From UBA8079 sp049601915 (GTDB taxonomy: Bacteria > Pseudomonadota > Alphaproteobacteria > UBA6615): a stretch of DNA of 64,000 bases. The stretch covers positions 434,001 through 498,000 of the forward strand of contig JBMYRB010000001.1 in NCBI GenBank assembly GCA_049601915.1, read 5' to 3'. Under the pieces are notes generated by a model. That model did not search any database and had not been told where the DNA came from. It saw only the letters and a list, made by a program, of their open reading frames with translations. This document shows positions 44,046 through 51,978 of this stretch, in pieces. How positions within the stretch are numbered: the first letter of the stretch is position 1; each line of letters starts with the position of its first letter. Made by a program: the position numbers and the translations under genes.

Positions 44046-45032
44046 CTAGAACATCGTCTCCAGCACCCGGTCTGGCGGGGTGTGGCCGTCGACGAAGGTG
44101 CGGATATTGATCACCACCTTCTCCCCCATCTCCTGGCGCCCTTCGATCGTGGCGGAACTCAGATGGGGCAGCAGCAGCACATTGTCGGCGGCCATCAGGC
44201 GCGGGTCCACGGCGGGTTCGTGCTCGAATACGTCGAGGCCCGCACCGGCGAGCGCGCCCGCCGCGATCATGTCCCCCAGGGCGCGCTCATCGATCACCTC
44301 GCCACGCGAGGTGTTCACGATATAGGCGTGGGGCTGGAGAAGCGCCAGGCGGCGGCGTGACAGGAGATGATAGGTCGCCGGCGTACGCGGACAATTCACC
44401 GACACGATATCGACCCGCGCCAGCATCTGGTCGAGGGATTCCCAATAGGTCGCGTCGAGTTCTTCGACGACATCCGGGTGGGCCGGGCGGCGGTTGTGGT
44501 AGTGGACCTTGAGGCCGAAGCCCTTCGCCCGGCGGGCCAGCGCGGTGCCGATCCGGCCCATGCCGACGATCCCCAGTCGCTTACCCCAGATCCGGCTGCC
44601 CGGCAGCAAGGTCGGCGACCAGCCCTGCCACTCGCCCGAGCGGATCAGCTGCGCGCCTTCACGCAGCCGGCGCGGCAGCGCCAGGATCAGTGCCATGTTC
44701 ATGTCGGCGGTGTCCTCGGTCAGGACACCCGGCGTGTTGGTGACCGTGATGCCCCGTTCCTGGGCGGCGGGCAGATCGATATTGTCGATGCCGTTGCCGT
44801 AGTTGGCGATCAGCTTCAGCCGCTCCCCGGCCTCACCGATAACCCGCGCACTGATGTGGTCTGTCACGGTCGGCACGAGCACATCGGCTTCCTGCATCGC
44901 GGCCACCAATGAGGCCTCGTTCATGGGCGTGTCGGCATCGTTAAGTCGCGTGTCGAACAGCTCCTTCATCCGCGCTTCCGTGATCTCCGGAAGCCGGCGC
45001 GTAACGACGACAATGGGCTTGTTGTTCGACAT
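44046..45032 (-). CDS. D-2-hydroxyacid dehydrogenase (glyoxylate/hydroxypyruvate reductase type)
   Basis: 328 residues from ATG 45032 (MSNNKPIVVVTRRLP) with a GGGGGGA ribosome site. The NAD(P)-binding GMGRIGTALARRAKGFGLKV, the catalytic Arg in YIVNTSRGEVIDERAL, Glu in LDVFEHEPAVD and His in VLLLPHLSSATIEGR are present. ANYGNGIDNIDL and GVLTEDTADMNMALIL match the GyaR/GhrB group. It reduces glyoxylate or hydroxypyruvate; the exact substrate is inferred. It is convergent with moeB. Confidence 0.92.
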   Translation of the reverse strand: MSNNKPIVVVTRRLPEITEARMKELFDTRLNDADTPMNEASLVAAMQEADVLVPTVTDHISARVIGEAGERLKLIANYGNGIDNIDLPAAQERGITVTNTPGVLTEDTADMNMALILALPRRLREGAQLIRSGEWQGWSPTLLPGSRIWGKRLGIVGMGRIGTALARRAKGFGLKVHYHNRRPAHPDVVEELDATYWESLDQMLARVDIVSVNCPRTPATYHLLSRRRLALLQPHAYIVNTSRGEVIDERALGDMIAAGALAGAGLDVFEHEPAVDPRLMAADNVLLLPHLSSATIEGRQEMGEKVVINIRTFVDGHTPPDRVLETMF

Positions 45033-45202
45033 GTCCCCCCTGACAGGCACCCGCCCGGACCGATTTTCCGATCATGGCCTGGTACCAACTCTCCTCCGTC
45101 CCGATTATCGCGGAAGCCCCTATGTGCGCAAGGGGCAGCACGGGCGCCCCTGTCGATTTCACGCGCTTGACCGCCGCACGCCCCTCGGATAGACGGCTAG
45201 GC

Positions 45203-45748
45203 ATGTTTCATCGGTTCCCTCCCGCTCTGCTGGGCATGTTCGTGATCATGGCGTTTGCCATGGGCGCGCCCGGCCCTGTGGCCGCGCAGCAGGCGGCGAG
45301 CCCGCCCGCTAGGGTCGACAATCCCTCCGGGCTGCCGATCCCGCGCTGGGTCAGCATCCGCGCGAAAGAAGCCAACCTGCGTACCGGCCCCGGCGCGCGA
45401 TACCCGATCGACTGGGTGCTGCAACGGCGCTCTCTGCCCGCAGAAATCGTCGGCGAGTTCGAGAACTGGCGTCAGATCAAGATCCAGGACGGCACCGTAG
45501 GTTGGGTCCACGAATCGATGCTCTCGGGCAAGCGGATGGCCACGGTGAAGGCCGCGCGAGTCCGGGTCCTGCAGGCGCCGGACACCGACGCGCCGGTGGC
45601 GGCCTTCGTCGAGGATGGGGTCATTGTCGCGCTGGAGGGTTGCGAGGCAACCTGGTGCCGCATCGCGATCTCAAGCCACGGCGTCGAGGGCTGGATCGCC
45701 CGGTCCGTGCTGTGGGGAATCTATGACGGTGAAGCCGTCAAACGCTGA
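45203..45748 (+). CDS. Exported SH3-domain protein
   Basis: 181 residues from ATG 45203; the open frame extends upstream but a signal peptide (ALLGMFVIMAFAMGAPGPVAAQQ) begins here. Two bacterial SH3-like segments follow: VSIRAKEANLRTGPGARYPI with GWVHESMLSG, and VKAARVRVLQAPDTDAPVAA ending WCRIAISSHGVEGWIARSVL. Such periplasmic SH3b proteins are thought to bind peptidoglycan or proteins. It has no enzymatic domain. It is divergent from the hydroxyacid dehydrogenase and convergent with the DUF3501 gene. Confidence 0.85.
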   Translation: MFHRFPPALLGMFVIMAFAMGAPGPVAAQQAASPPARVDNPSGLPIPRWVSIRAKEANLRTGPGARYPIDWVLQRRSLPAEIVGEFENWRQIKIQDGTVGWVHESMLSGKRMATVKAARVRVLQAPDTDAPVAAFVEDGVIVALEGCEATWCRIAISSHGVEGWIARSVLWGIYDGEAVKR

Positions 45749-45767
45749 ACCGACGTCGAACGACCAA

Positions 45768-46376
45768 TCAGCCGTCGAAGTCACCCGCCAGTTCGTTGCG
45801 CACATCCGCGGTCAGGATCGTCATGTGGGCATAGTCGGGATGGGTGAAGCCGAGGGTGACTTCGACATCTGACTCGCGAAACGCTGCGATCTGCGCGTCG
45901 GTAAAGGGGAAGTGGATGAACTGCACCGAGCTGGCCTTGCCGTCGGCGTTGGTGCGGTCCACGTCTGCCTCGGGCACGCCCGTGATCGTCTCCCCGGCAA
46001 ACTTCAAGAAGGCAGTCTCCTCGACGCCGCCGAGCTTCGACAGCACCATCTTGCGGCGCACTTCGTCGTCGATCTCGAACATCACCGTGGCGACCAGCTC
46101 ATGGCCATTGGGGATCAGCGGGTTGTAGGCGGAAAGCTCATCGTCGATCTGCGCCTCCCCGCCGCGCTCGATGAAAAGCATCTCATGGACCTGGTGCCAC
46201 ATGGTCGCGTAGCACTCGAAATAGGCCGTCGCATAGGGACCGAGCTCGACGCGCCGGTTCTTCTTTCGGGCCACGAGCGCACCGCGCCGGTCCTTCCGGG
46301 TCCGGCCATACTCTTCCATGTCGATGAGGTCGTCGCGGGTGATCTCGCGCGGGGTTGCTGTTGCGGTCGCGGACAT
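45768..46376 (-). CDS. DUF3501-family protein
   Basis: 202 residues; GGAG about 8 bases upstream of the ATG. It has EITRDDLIDMEEYGRTRKDR near the N-terminus, YATMWHQVHEMLFIERGG, and the C-terminal GFTHPDYAHMTILTADVRNE, which I recognise as the DUF3501 pattern. No Cys cluster is seen. The function is unknown. It is the last of three same-strand genes with an Fe-S protein (15 bases upstream) and rubrerythrin, a repeated association that suggests a role in the same electron-transfer or peroxide-handling process. Confidence 0.85.
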   Translation of the reverse strand: MSATATATPREITRDDLIDMEEYGRTRKDRRGALVARKKNRRVELGPYATAYFECYATMWHQVHEMLFIERGGEAQIDDELSAYNPLIPNGHELVATVMFEIDDEVRRKMVLSKLGGVEETAFLKFAGETITGVPEADVDRTNADGKASSVQFIHFPFTDAQIAAFRESDVEVTLGFTHPDYAHMTILTADVRNELAGDFDG

Positions 46377-46391
46377 AGGGGGTCTCCGGTT

Positions 46392-47789
46392 TTAGGAGCC
46401 GAGTTCGGGTGCCAGCCCATAGGCCAGCGCGAACAGTTCGACGGGATGGTAACTGCGGGCCGGGGCGGTCTGGCCCTCGTCGAGCTGACGCTCGATACCC
46501 TGCAGGATATGGTCCGCAGCCAGCGGACATTCGGACACGATGTAGCGGCTCTCCTTGGCCTGACGCACGACCGGCCGGGCCACCTTGAGGGCGGTGTCGA
46601 AATTTTCCTTCATGATCCCCCACGAACCCCCATGGCCCGAGCAGCGCTCGATCACCTTGAGGTCGGCCTTGGGGATTAATCGCAGCATTTCCGCTGCTTT
46701 CTGGCCCATATTCTGGGCCCTTGCATGACAGGCCAGATGCAACGCCACCGGCTCCGGCAGGGACGACAACCCGTCGACCAGCCCTTCGTTCTTCGCGATG
46801 TAGACGATGTACTCGGTGATGTCGCGGGTCGCCGCCGACAGGGCCTTCACGTCCTCGTCATCGGGCAGTATCAGGGGCCACTCGAATTTCATCATCAGGG
46901 CACAAGACGGGGTCAACGCGATGATGTCGCGGCCCGCATCCACATGGGGACGGAACGCCGCGGCCACGGTCTTCGCCATGGCGGACACTTCGTCGAGCTG
47001 ACCCCGCTCGAGCTGAGGCATGCCGCAGCAGCTAGGGTGCAGCGCCGTGGTCGCCACCCCGTTATGGGCGAGGATGCGCTGGGCCAGAACGCCCGTGTCG
47101 GGCTTGTTGTAGTTCACGAAACAGGTGGCGTAGAGAACCGCCTCGCGGCCATGGGCGGGTGCGGCCGTGTTGACCTCTGGTGGTGTGTTCTCGGCCTGGC
47201 GAAGGAATGTCTTGGACGCCGGTGCATATTTCGGCAGGTCGGCCTCGCGATGCACGCCCGCGATCTTCTCGATCACCGGCCGGGTCAGCTTGTTGTCACG
47301 GTCCGAGGCCCAGTTCGCCATTCCCGCCATCCTGCCGGCGAGCCGGCCGTTGCGGTCGGTCTGGATCAGCTGCTTCTCGTTCCAGCCCACACCGCCCTTC
47401 TTGGCCTCGATCGCCCGCGCGCGCAGCATGAGATGGGGGAAGTCGAGGTTGAACTCGTGGGGCGGCACGTAGGGGCACTTGGTCATGTAGCACATGTCAC
47501 ACAGGGTGCAGGCGTCCACCACGGGCGCAAAATCGGCGCTGTCCACGCTGTCGAGTTCGCCCGACTCGGATTCGTCGATCAGGTCGAACAGGCGCGGGAA
47601 GGAATCGCAGAGGTTGAAGCAGCGCCGGCAGCCGTGACAGATGTCGAAGACCCGACGCAGCTCCTCATCGAGTTTCGCCTCGTCGAAGAAATCCATCTCC
47701 TGCCAGCCGAGCGGGTGACGGGTCGGCGCGTCGAGGCTCCCCTCACGCGGGACCGCCCCCTCATTTATGCCGCTATTCTCATCCGTCAT
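46392..47789 (-). CDS. Fe-S oxidoreductase with CCG domains (GlpC/heterodisulfide-reductase type)
   Basis: 465 residues. Two 4Fe-4S motifs near residues 53-110: CHGCRRCFNLCDSFPRL and CTLCDMCYMTKCPYVPP. Two Cys-rich CCG domains follow: YATCFVNYNKPDTG with HPSCCGMPQLERGQ, and LHLACHARAQNMGQKAAEML with IERCSGHGGSWG, where the second domain has CSG in place of CCG. Such subunits relay electrons between dehydrogenases and quinones or other carriers. No FAD or NAD partner is beside it. It probably works with the adjacent rubrerythrin and DUF3501 proteins (inference). Confidence 0.92.
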   Translation of the reverse strand: MTDENSGINEGAVPREGSLDAPTRHPLGWQEMDFFDEAKLDEELRRVFDICHGCRRCFNLCDSFPRLFDLIDESESGELDSVDSADFAPVVDACTLCDMCYMTKCPYVPPHEFNLDFPHLMLRARAIEAKKGGVGWNEKQLIQTDRNGRLAGRMAGMANWASDRDNKLTRPVIEKIAGVHREADLPKYAPASKTFLRQAENTPPEVNTAAPAHGREAVLYATCFVNYNKPDTGVLAQRILAHNGVATTALHPSCCGMPQLERGQLDEVSAMAKTVAAAFRPHVDAGRDIIALTPSCALMMKFEWPLILPDDEDVKALSAATRDITEYIVYIAKNEGLVDGLSSLPEPVALHLACHARAQNMGQKAAEMLRLIPKADLKVIERCSGHGGSWGIMKENFDTALKVARPVVRQAKESRYIVSECPLAADHILQGIERQLDEGQTAPARSYHPVELFALAYGLAPELGS

Positions 47790-47938
47790 CGTTCTCTGTC
47801 TCCGCCTGCGCCGGGGTACAGCTTCCCCGCACCCCGCCCGCCAGATTCGCGCGGCGGGTCATCAAATCCACCCAAATAAAGCGAAAGCCGGGGTCGCGGC
47901 AGATGAAAGCATTCAACAGCCGACGACCCCGGATTTAA

Positions 47939-48355
47939 TCAGTCGAGGTCGTCGAGCGCCTTCTGGAAGCGGCCCGCATGGCTCTTCTCGGCCTTGGCGA
48001 GGGTCTCGAACCAGTCGGCAATCTCGTCATGCCCCTCTTCACGCGCGGTGCGTGCCATACCCGGATACATGTCCGTGTATTCGTGGGTCTCACCGGCGAC
48101 CGCGGCCTTGAGGTTGTCCGAGGTCGGGCCGATCGGCTCACCCGTGGCCGGATCACCGACCTCTTCGAGGAATTCTAGATGACCATGGGCATGGCCGGTC
48201 TCGCCCTCGGCGGTCGAGCGGAACACCGCGGCGACGTCGTTGTAGCCCTCGACGTCCGCCTTCTGGGCGAAATAGAGATAACGGCGGTTTGCCTGGCTCT
48301 CGCCGGCAAACGCTTCCTTGAGATTGTCTTCGGTTTTGGATCCTTTAAGCGACAT
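47939..48355 (-). CDS. Rubrerythrin, diiron domain only
   Basis: 138 residues, starting at the second of two adjacent ATGs, about 6 bases after AAGGAGG. The ferritin-like fold has EAFAGESQANRRYLYFAQKA, a second ligand helix AEGETGHAHGHLEFL, then AVAGETHEYTDMYPGMARTA and LAKAEKSHAGRFQKAL, giving the Glu and ExxH ligands of a diiron site. The C-terminal rubredoxin domain of classical rubrerythrin is missing, so an outside electron donor is needed. It should reduce hydrogen peroxide. Dyad sites upstream suggest iron or oxygen control. Confidence 0.93.
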   Translation of the reverse strand: MSLKGSKTEDNLKEAFAGESQANRRYLYFAQKADVEGYNDVAAVFRSTAEGETGHAHGHLEFLEEVGDPATGEPIGPTSDNLKAAVAGETHEYTDMYPGMARTAREEGHDEIADWFETLAKAEKSHAGRFQKALDDLD

Positions 48356-48358
48356 CAT

Positions 48359-48538
48359 TCGCCTCCTTGATACTGGTTAGTCCGTCCGCCCGTTTTTCCG
48401 GGTGGTTTTCCGGTGTTGGCCGACGGCAAGACCGCCGATCCGGGAATTTCCTGCACCTTGAATATGACAAGGTTACGGACAGGAGTCAATATTCTGGAAC
48501 CATTCCAGTCTTCTATTTATCGTATTGATAAAGTTTAT
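48359..48538 (-). promoter_or_regulatory. Rubrerythrin promoter region with two dyads, one ICE-like
   Basis: Between irr and the rubrerythrin gene. A perfect 6-bp dyad CTGGAA-CCA-TTCCAG lies at 48494-48508 and resembles the iron control element of Irr (TTTAGAA, 3 bases, TTCTAAA) in arm length and spacing. A second perfect dyad TTTATC-GTATT-GATAAA is at 48516-48532. A strong AAGGAGG lies just before the start. Binding by Irr is inferred. Confidence 0.45.
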
Positions 48539-48991
48539 TTATTGAGAACGACTATCATTCGCGCGGCGCAGTCTGACGATCACGTCCACCCGAGCCACCT
48601 CCGCGTCGGCCGGCGCTTCGGGCATCGCGGCGAGCGCGATCTGGTCGCCGGGAATATCCTGCAGCGCCCCATCATCCTCATAGAAAAAATGATGGTGGTC
48701 GTCGACGTTCGTGTCGAAGTAAGACCGGCCCGGCGCCACCACGACCTCGCGCAACAGGCCCGATCCGGTGAACTGGTTGAGGGTGTTGTAGATCGTCGCC
48801 AGTGACACCTTGATGCCTTGTGCAGTGACCTCCCCATGGAGCTGCTCGGCGGTCACATGACGATCGCCGGCATCGAACAGCAGCTTGCCCAGGGCGAGCC
48901 GCTGGCGGGTCGGGCGCAGGCCTGCGTCCTTCAGCCGCCGCAGCGCATCGGCATAGGGTCGCTCGCGGGTATCATCATGTGTATCGCTCAT
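48539..48991 (-). CDS. irr: Irr-type Fur-family iron response regulator
   Basis: 150 residues. The winged helix reads KDAGLRPTRQRLALGKLLFD, GDRHVTAEQLHGEV and VSLATIYNTLNQFTGSGLLR, matching Irr rather than Fur or Zur. The metal/heme region has TNVDDHHHFFYEDDGAL with the HxH motif typical of Irr. The heme regulatory Cys-Pro motif of Bradyrhizobium Irr is absent, as in many relatives. It regulates heme and iron genes by heme status. It is divergent from fabA, a conserved alphaproteobacterial arrangement. Confidence 0.93.
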   Translation of the reverse strand: MSDTHDDTRERPYADALRRLKDAGLRPTRQRLALGKLLFDAGDRHVTAEQLHGEVTAQGIKVSLATIYNTLNQFTGSGLLREVVVAPGRSYFDTNVDDHHHFFYEDDGALQDIPGDQIALAAMPEAPADAEVARVDVIVRLRRANDSRSQ

Positions 48992-49256
48992 GGATCCAAT
49001 ATGGGTATTTCAAGCGGCATGTAAAGAGGAATCTCTCGAAACAACCCCATAAGCATTTATTTTAGAACACACTTTATCGTATGAGCTCGCCTGACCACGT
49101 TGATATGCAGACCTTTACCGACGCGCGCAACGATGTCAGGCTCTGCGGAATCTCTACAAAAACTCGACAGATCACCTCCCTAATTGCGGACAGTCCGGGG
49201 AACACCTGTTAGAACGATCCAGGTTCCACAATCAGAGCGTCAAAAGCGAAACCGGC
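48992..49256. promoter_or_regulatory. irr-fabA divergent region
   Basis: 265 bases between divergent genes. The AT-rich part at about 49050-49080 contains TTTTAGAAC (49060-49068), a half-site of the iron control element, compatible with autoregulation by Irr. No other structure or small gene stands out. Confidence 0.4.
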
Positions 49257-49787
49257 ATGAACGATTTCACCCAGAAATCCAGTTTTTCCTACGAAGATCT
49301 CATCCAGTGCGGCCACGGCGAGCTGTTCGGCCCGGGCAATGCGCAATTGCCGCTGCCGCCGATGCTCATGTTCGACCGCATCACCGAAATTTCCGACGAT
49401 GGCGGCGCCCATGGCAAGGGGCTGATCACTGCCGAACTGGACATCAAGTCGGACCTCTGGTTCTACGGCTGCCATTTCGAGGGCGACCCCATCATGCCGG
49501 GCTGCCTCGGCCTCGATGCGCTCTGGCAGATGCTGGGCTTCTTCCTCGGCTGGCAGGGCCTGCCCGGACCGGGCCGCGCGCTCGGCGTCGGTGAGGTCAA
49601 ATTCGCCGGCGAAGTGAAACCCGAAGGCAAGCTGCTGCGCTACCAGATCGACGTCAAGAAAGTTATCAAGCGCGGTGTCGCACTGGCCATCGCCGACGGC
49701 CTGGCGGAGCTTGACGGCGAAACGGTCTACACCACAGCCGGGCTCAAGGTCGGGCTGTTCCCGCCGAGTAAGGAGGCAGGCGCATGA
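49257..49787 (+). CDS. fabA: 3-hydroxydecanoyl-ACP dehydratase/isomerase
   Basis: 176 residues. It has QCGHGELFGPGNAQLPLPPM, MLMFDRITEISDDGG, and the active-site His about residue 73 in FYGCHFEGDPIMPGCLGLDA with the partner Asp in the same motif. FabA makes the cis double bond for unsaturated fatty acids and dehydrates the saturated intermediates. It is the first gene of fabA-fabB-fabI and its stop overlaps the fabB start (ATGA). Confidence 0.97.
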   Translation: MNDFTQKSSFSYEDLIQCGHGELFGPGNAQLPLPPMLMFDRITEISDDGGAHGKGLITAELDIKSDLWFYGCHFEGDPIMPGCLGLDALWQMLGFFLGWQGLPGPGRALGVGEVKFAGEVKPEGKLLRYQIDVKKVIKRGVALAIADGLAELDGETVYTTAGLKVGLFPPSKEAGA

Positions 49788-51019
49788 GCAACAACGGTCT
49801 GCGACGCGTCGCCGTCACCGGGCTGGGCATCGTCTCACCGATCGGCGCCAACGCCGCCGAAGTGACCGAGAGCCTGAAGGCCGGCCGCTCAGGCATCGTC
49901 CATTCCGACGTGTATGCCGATATGGGCTTCCGCTCCCATGTGCATGGCGCGCCGAATGTTGACTTCGACGAGCATATCGACCGCAAGCTGCGCCGCTTCA
50001 TGGGCGACGGCGCGGCCTATAACTATATCGCGATGACCGAGGCGATCGCCGATTCCGGGCTGGCGGAATCCGACATTCATTCCGAGCGTACCGGTCTGGT
50101 CATGGGGTCGGGTGGACCGTCCACCTCGGCCATGGTCGAGGCCGCCGACACGGCGCGCGAGAAAAGCCCCAAGCGCGTCGGCCCCTACGCGGTGCCCAAG
50201 GCCATGTGCTCGACCCTGTCGGCCAACATGTCCACCGCCTTCAAGATGCGCGGCCTGTCCTACTCCATCAGCTCCGCCTGCTCGACCAGCGCGCACTGCA
50301 TCGGCAATGGCAGCGAGCTCATCCAGATGGGCAAGCAAGATGTGGTCATTGCCGGCGGTGCGGAAGAACTCCACTGGTCACTCACCGTGCTGTTCGACGC
50401 GATGGGCGCATTGTCGTCCAAATACAACGACACGCCCGAGCGCGCATCGCGTCCCTACGACGTCAACCGCGACGGGTTCGTGATCGCCGGCGGCGCCGGC
50501 GTGGTGGTGCTCGAGGAGATGGAGCGCGCCAAGGCACGCGGTGCGAAGATCTATGGCGAGCTCGTCGGCTACGGCGCCACGTCGGACGGCGTAGACATGG
50601 TCGCCCCGTCGGGCGAGGGCGCGGTGCGCTGCATGCGCATGGCCACGGCGGGACTGGGCAACCAGACCGTCGACTACATCAACGCCCACGGCACCTCGAC
50701 CCCGGTCGGCGACATGATCGAGCTGGCGGCCATCAACGAGGTCTTCGGCGCGCAACGACCCCATGTCGCCTCGACCAAATCCCTCACCGGCCACTCCCAG
50801 GGTGCGACCGGCGCCCATGAGGCGATCTACTCGCTGCTGATGATGGAGCATGACTTCATCGCCGCCTCGGCCAACATCGAGGATCTCGACCCGGAAGCCG
50901 GCGACGCATCGATCGTCACCGAGCGAATAGACAATGCCGGGCTCAACTACGTGATGTCGAACAGCTTCGGCTTCGGCGGCACCAACGCGACCCTCGCCTT
51001 CCAGCGCCACGACGGATGA
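49784..51019 (+). CDS. fabB: 3-oxoacyl-ACP synthase I
   Basis: 411 residues. Motifs: RRVAVTGLGIVSPIGANAAE, active-site Cys in SISSACSTSAHCIGNGSELI, and His residues in YINAHGTSTPVGDMIEL and TKSLTGHSQGATGAHEA. It elongates acyl-ACP, including cis-3-decenoyl-ACP from FabA, which makes it the partner for unsaturated fatty acid synthesis. Normal length and intact catalytic triad (Cys, His, His). Confidence 0.97.
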   Translation: MSNNGLRRVAVTGLGIVSPIGANAAEVTESLKAGRSGIVHSDVYADMGFRSHVHGAPNVDFDEHIDRKLRRFMGDGAAYNYIAMTEAIADSGLAESDIHSERTGLVMGSGGPSTSAMVEAADTAREKSPKRVGPYAVPKAMCSTLSANMSTAFKMRGLSYSISSACSTSAHCIGNGSELIQMGKQDVVIAGGAEELHWSLTVLFDAMGALSSKYNDTPERASRPYDVNRDGFVIAGGAGVVVLEEMERAKARGAKIYGELVGYGATSDGVDMVAPSGEGAVRCMRMATAGLGNQTVDYINAHGTSTPVGDMIELAAINEVFGAQRPHVASTKSLTGHSQGATGAHEAIYSLLMMEHDFIAASANIEDLDPEAGDASIVTERIDNAGLNYVMSNSFGFGGTNATLAFQRHDG

Positions 51020-51023
51020 TCCG

Positions 51024-51902
51024 ATGGTCGATGCGCACGCACCCACCCCGGAACCGACCCCCGCAACCCTGAAACAGGCCGAAAGCATGGACGGACAACC
51101 CGCGACAGGAAGCCTGATGGCCGGCAAACGCGGCCTGATCATGGGCGTCGCCAACGATCACTCGATTGCCTGGGGCATCGCGCGTGCGGTCGCCGCCCAG
51201 GGTGCGGACCTGGCCTTCACATACCAGTCGGATGCCTTCGCGCGGCGTGTCGGCCCGCTGGCGGAATCGGTCGACGCCGCCGCGATGGTCCAGTGCGATG
51301 CCTCGGATACCGCGAGCCTCGACAAGGCCTTCAACGCGATCTCCGACACCTGGGGCAATATCGATTTCGTGGTCCACGCCATCGCCTACTCCGACAAGGA
51401 AGAGCTCAAGGGCCGGTATGTGAACACGAGCCAGGAAAACTTCCTGCAGACGATGAATATCTCCTGCTACTCGTTCACGGCGGTGGCGCAGCGCGCCGCG
51501 GCGCTGATGAACGAACAGGGATCGATCCTGACGCTCACCTATCACGGCGCCCAGGCCGTCATGCCCAACTACAATGTCATGGGGGTCGCCAAGGCCGCCC
51601 TCGAGGCCTCGGTGCGTTATCTCGCCTCCGACCTGGGCCCCGACGGGTTGCGGGTCAACGCAATCTCGGCCGGGCCCATGCGCACGCTCGCGGGCTCTGC
51701 GGTCGGCTCGGCGCGACAGGTCTACAATTACAGCCGCGAGACCGCACCCCTGCGGCGCAACGTGGTGCTCGACGATGTGGGCGGCGCGGGGCTGTACCTG
51801 CTGTCGGACCTGTCGAAGGCCGTGACCGGCGAGATCCACTATGTGGATTGCGGTTTCAACACCATCGGCATGCCCGACCCAGCGGCGGCCAACGGCGCGT
51901 AG
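51024..51902 (+). CDS. fabI: Enoyl-ACP reductase (NADH)
   Basis: 292 residues from ATG 51024; later ATGs at 51087 and 51117 would remove an atypical extension of about 30 residues. The NADH-binding segment is LIMGVANDHSIAWGIARAVA and the catalytic YxxxxxxK pattern is in YNVMGVAKAALEA, with the upstream Tyr in LTYHG. It reduces trans-2-enoyl-ACP, the last step of each cycle, and is the target of triclosan in other bacteria. It ends the fabA-fabB-fabI unit before a strong terminator. Confidence 0.95.
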   Translation: MVDAHAPTPEPTPATLKQAESMDGQPATGSLMAGKRGLIMGVANDHSIAWGIARAVAAQGADLAFTYQSDAFARRVGPLAESVDAAAMVQCDASDTASLDKAFNAISDTWGNIDFVVHAIAYSDKEELKGRYVNTSQENFLQTMNISCYSFTAVAQRAAALMNEQGSILTLTYHGAQAVMPNYNVMGVAKAALEASVRYLASDLGPDGLRVNAISAGPMRTLAGSAVGSARQVYNYSRETAPLRRNVVLDDVGGAGLYLLSDLSKAVTGEIHYVDCGFNTIGMPDPAAANGA

Positions 51903-51923
51903 TACACGCCCTTCTGAACAAAT

Positions 51924-51955
51924 AAAAACGGCCCCGGGATTCCGGGGCCGTTTTC
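51924..51955. terminator. Bidirectional terminator between fabI and the PiT gene
   Basis: A 9-bp perfect stem (CGGCCCCGG at 51929-51937 and CCGGGGCCG at 51942-51950) with a 4-base loop, flanked by AAAAA on the left and TTTT on the right, so it can stop transcription from both convergent genes. It resembles the terminators at 57876-57900 and 58457-58486. Confidence 0.9.
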
Positions 51956-51978
51956 GTTTCGATGCGAATTTTTGTCGA

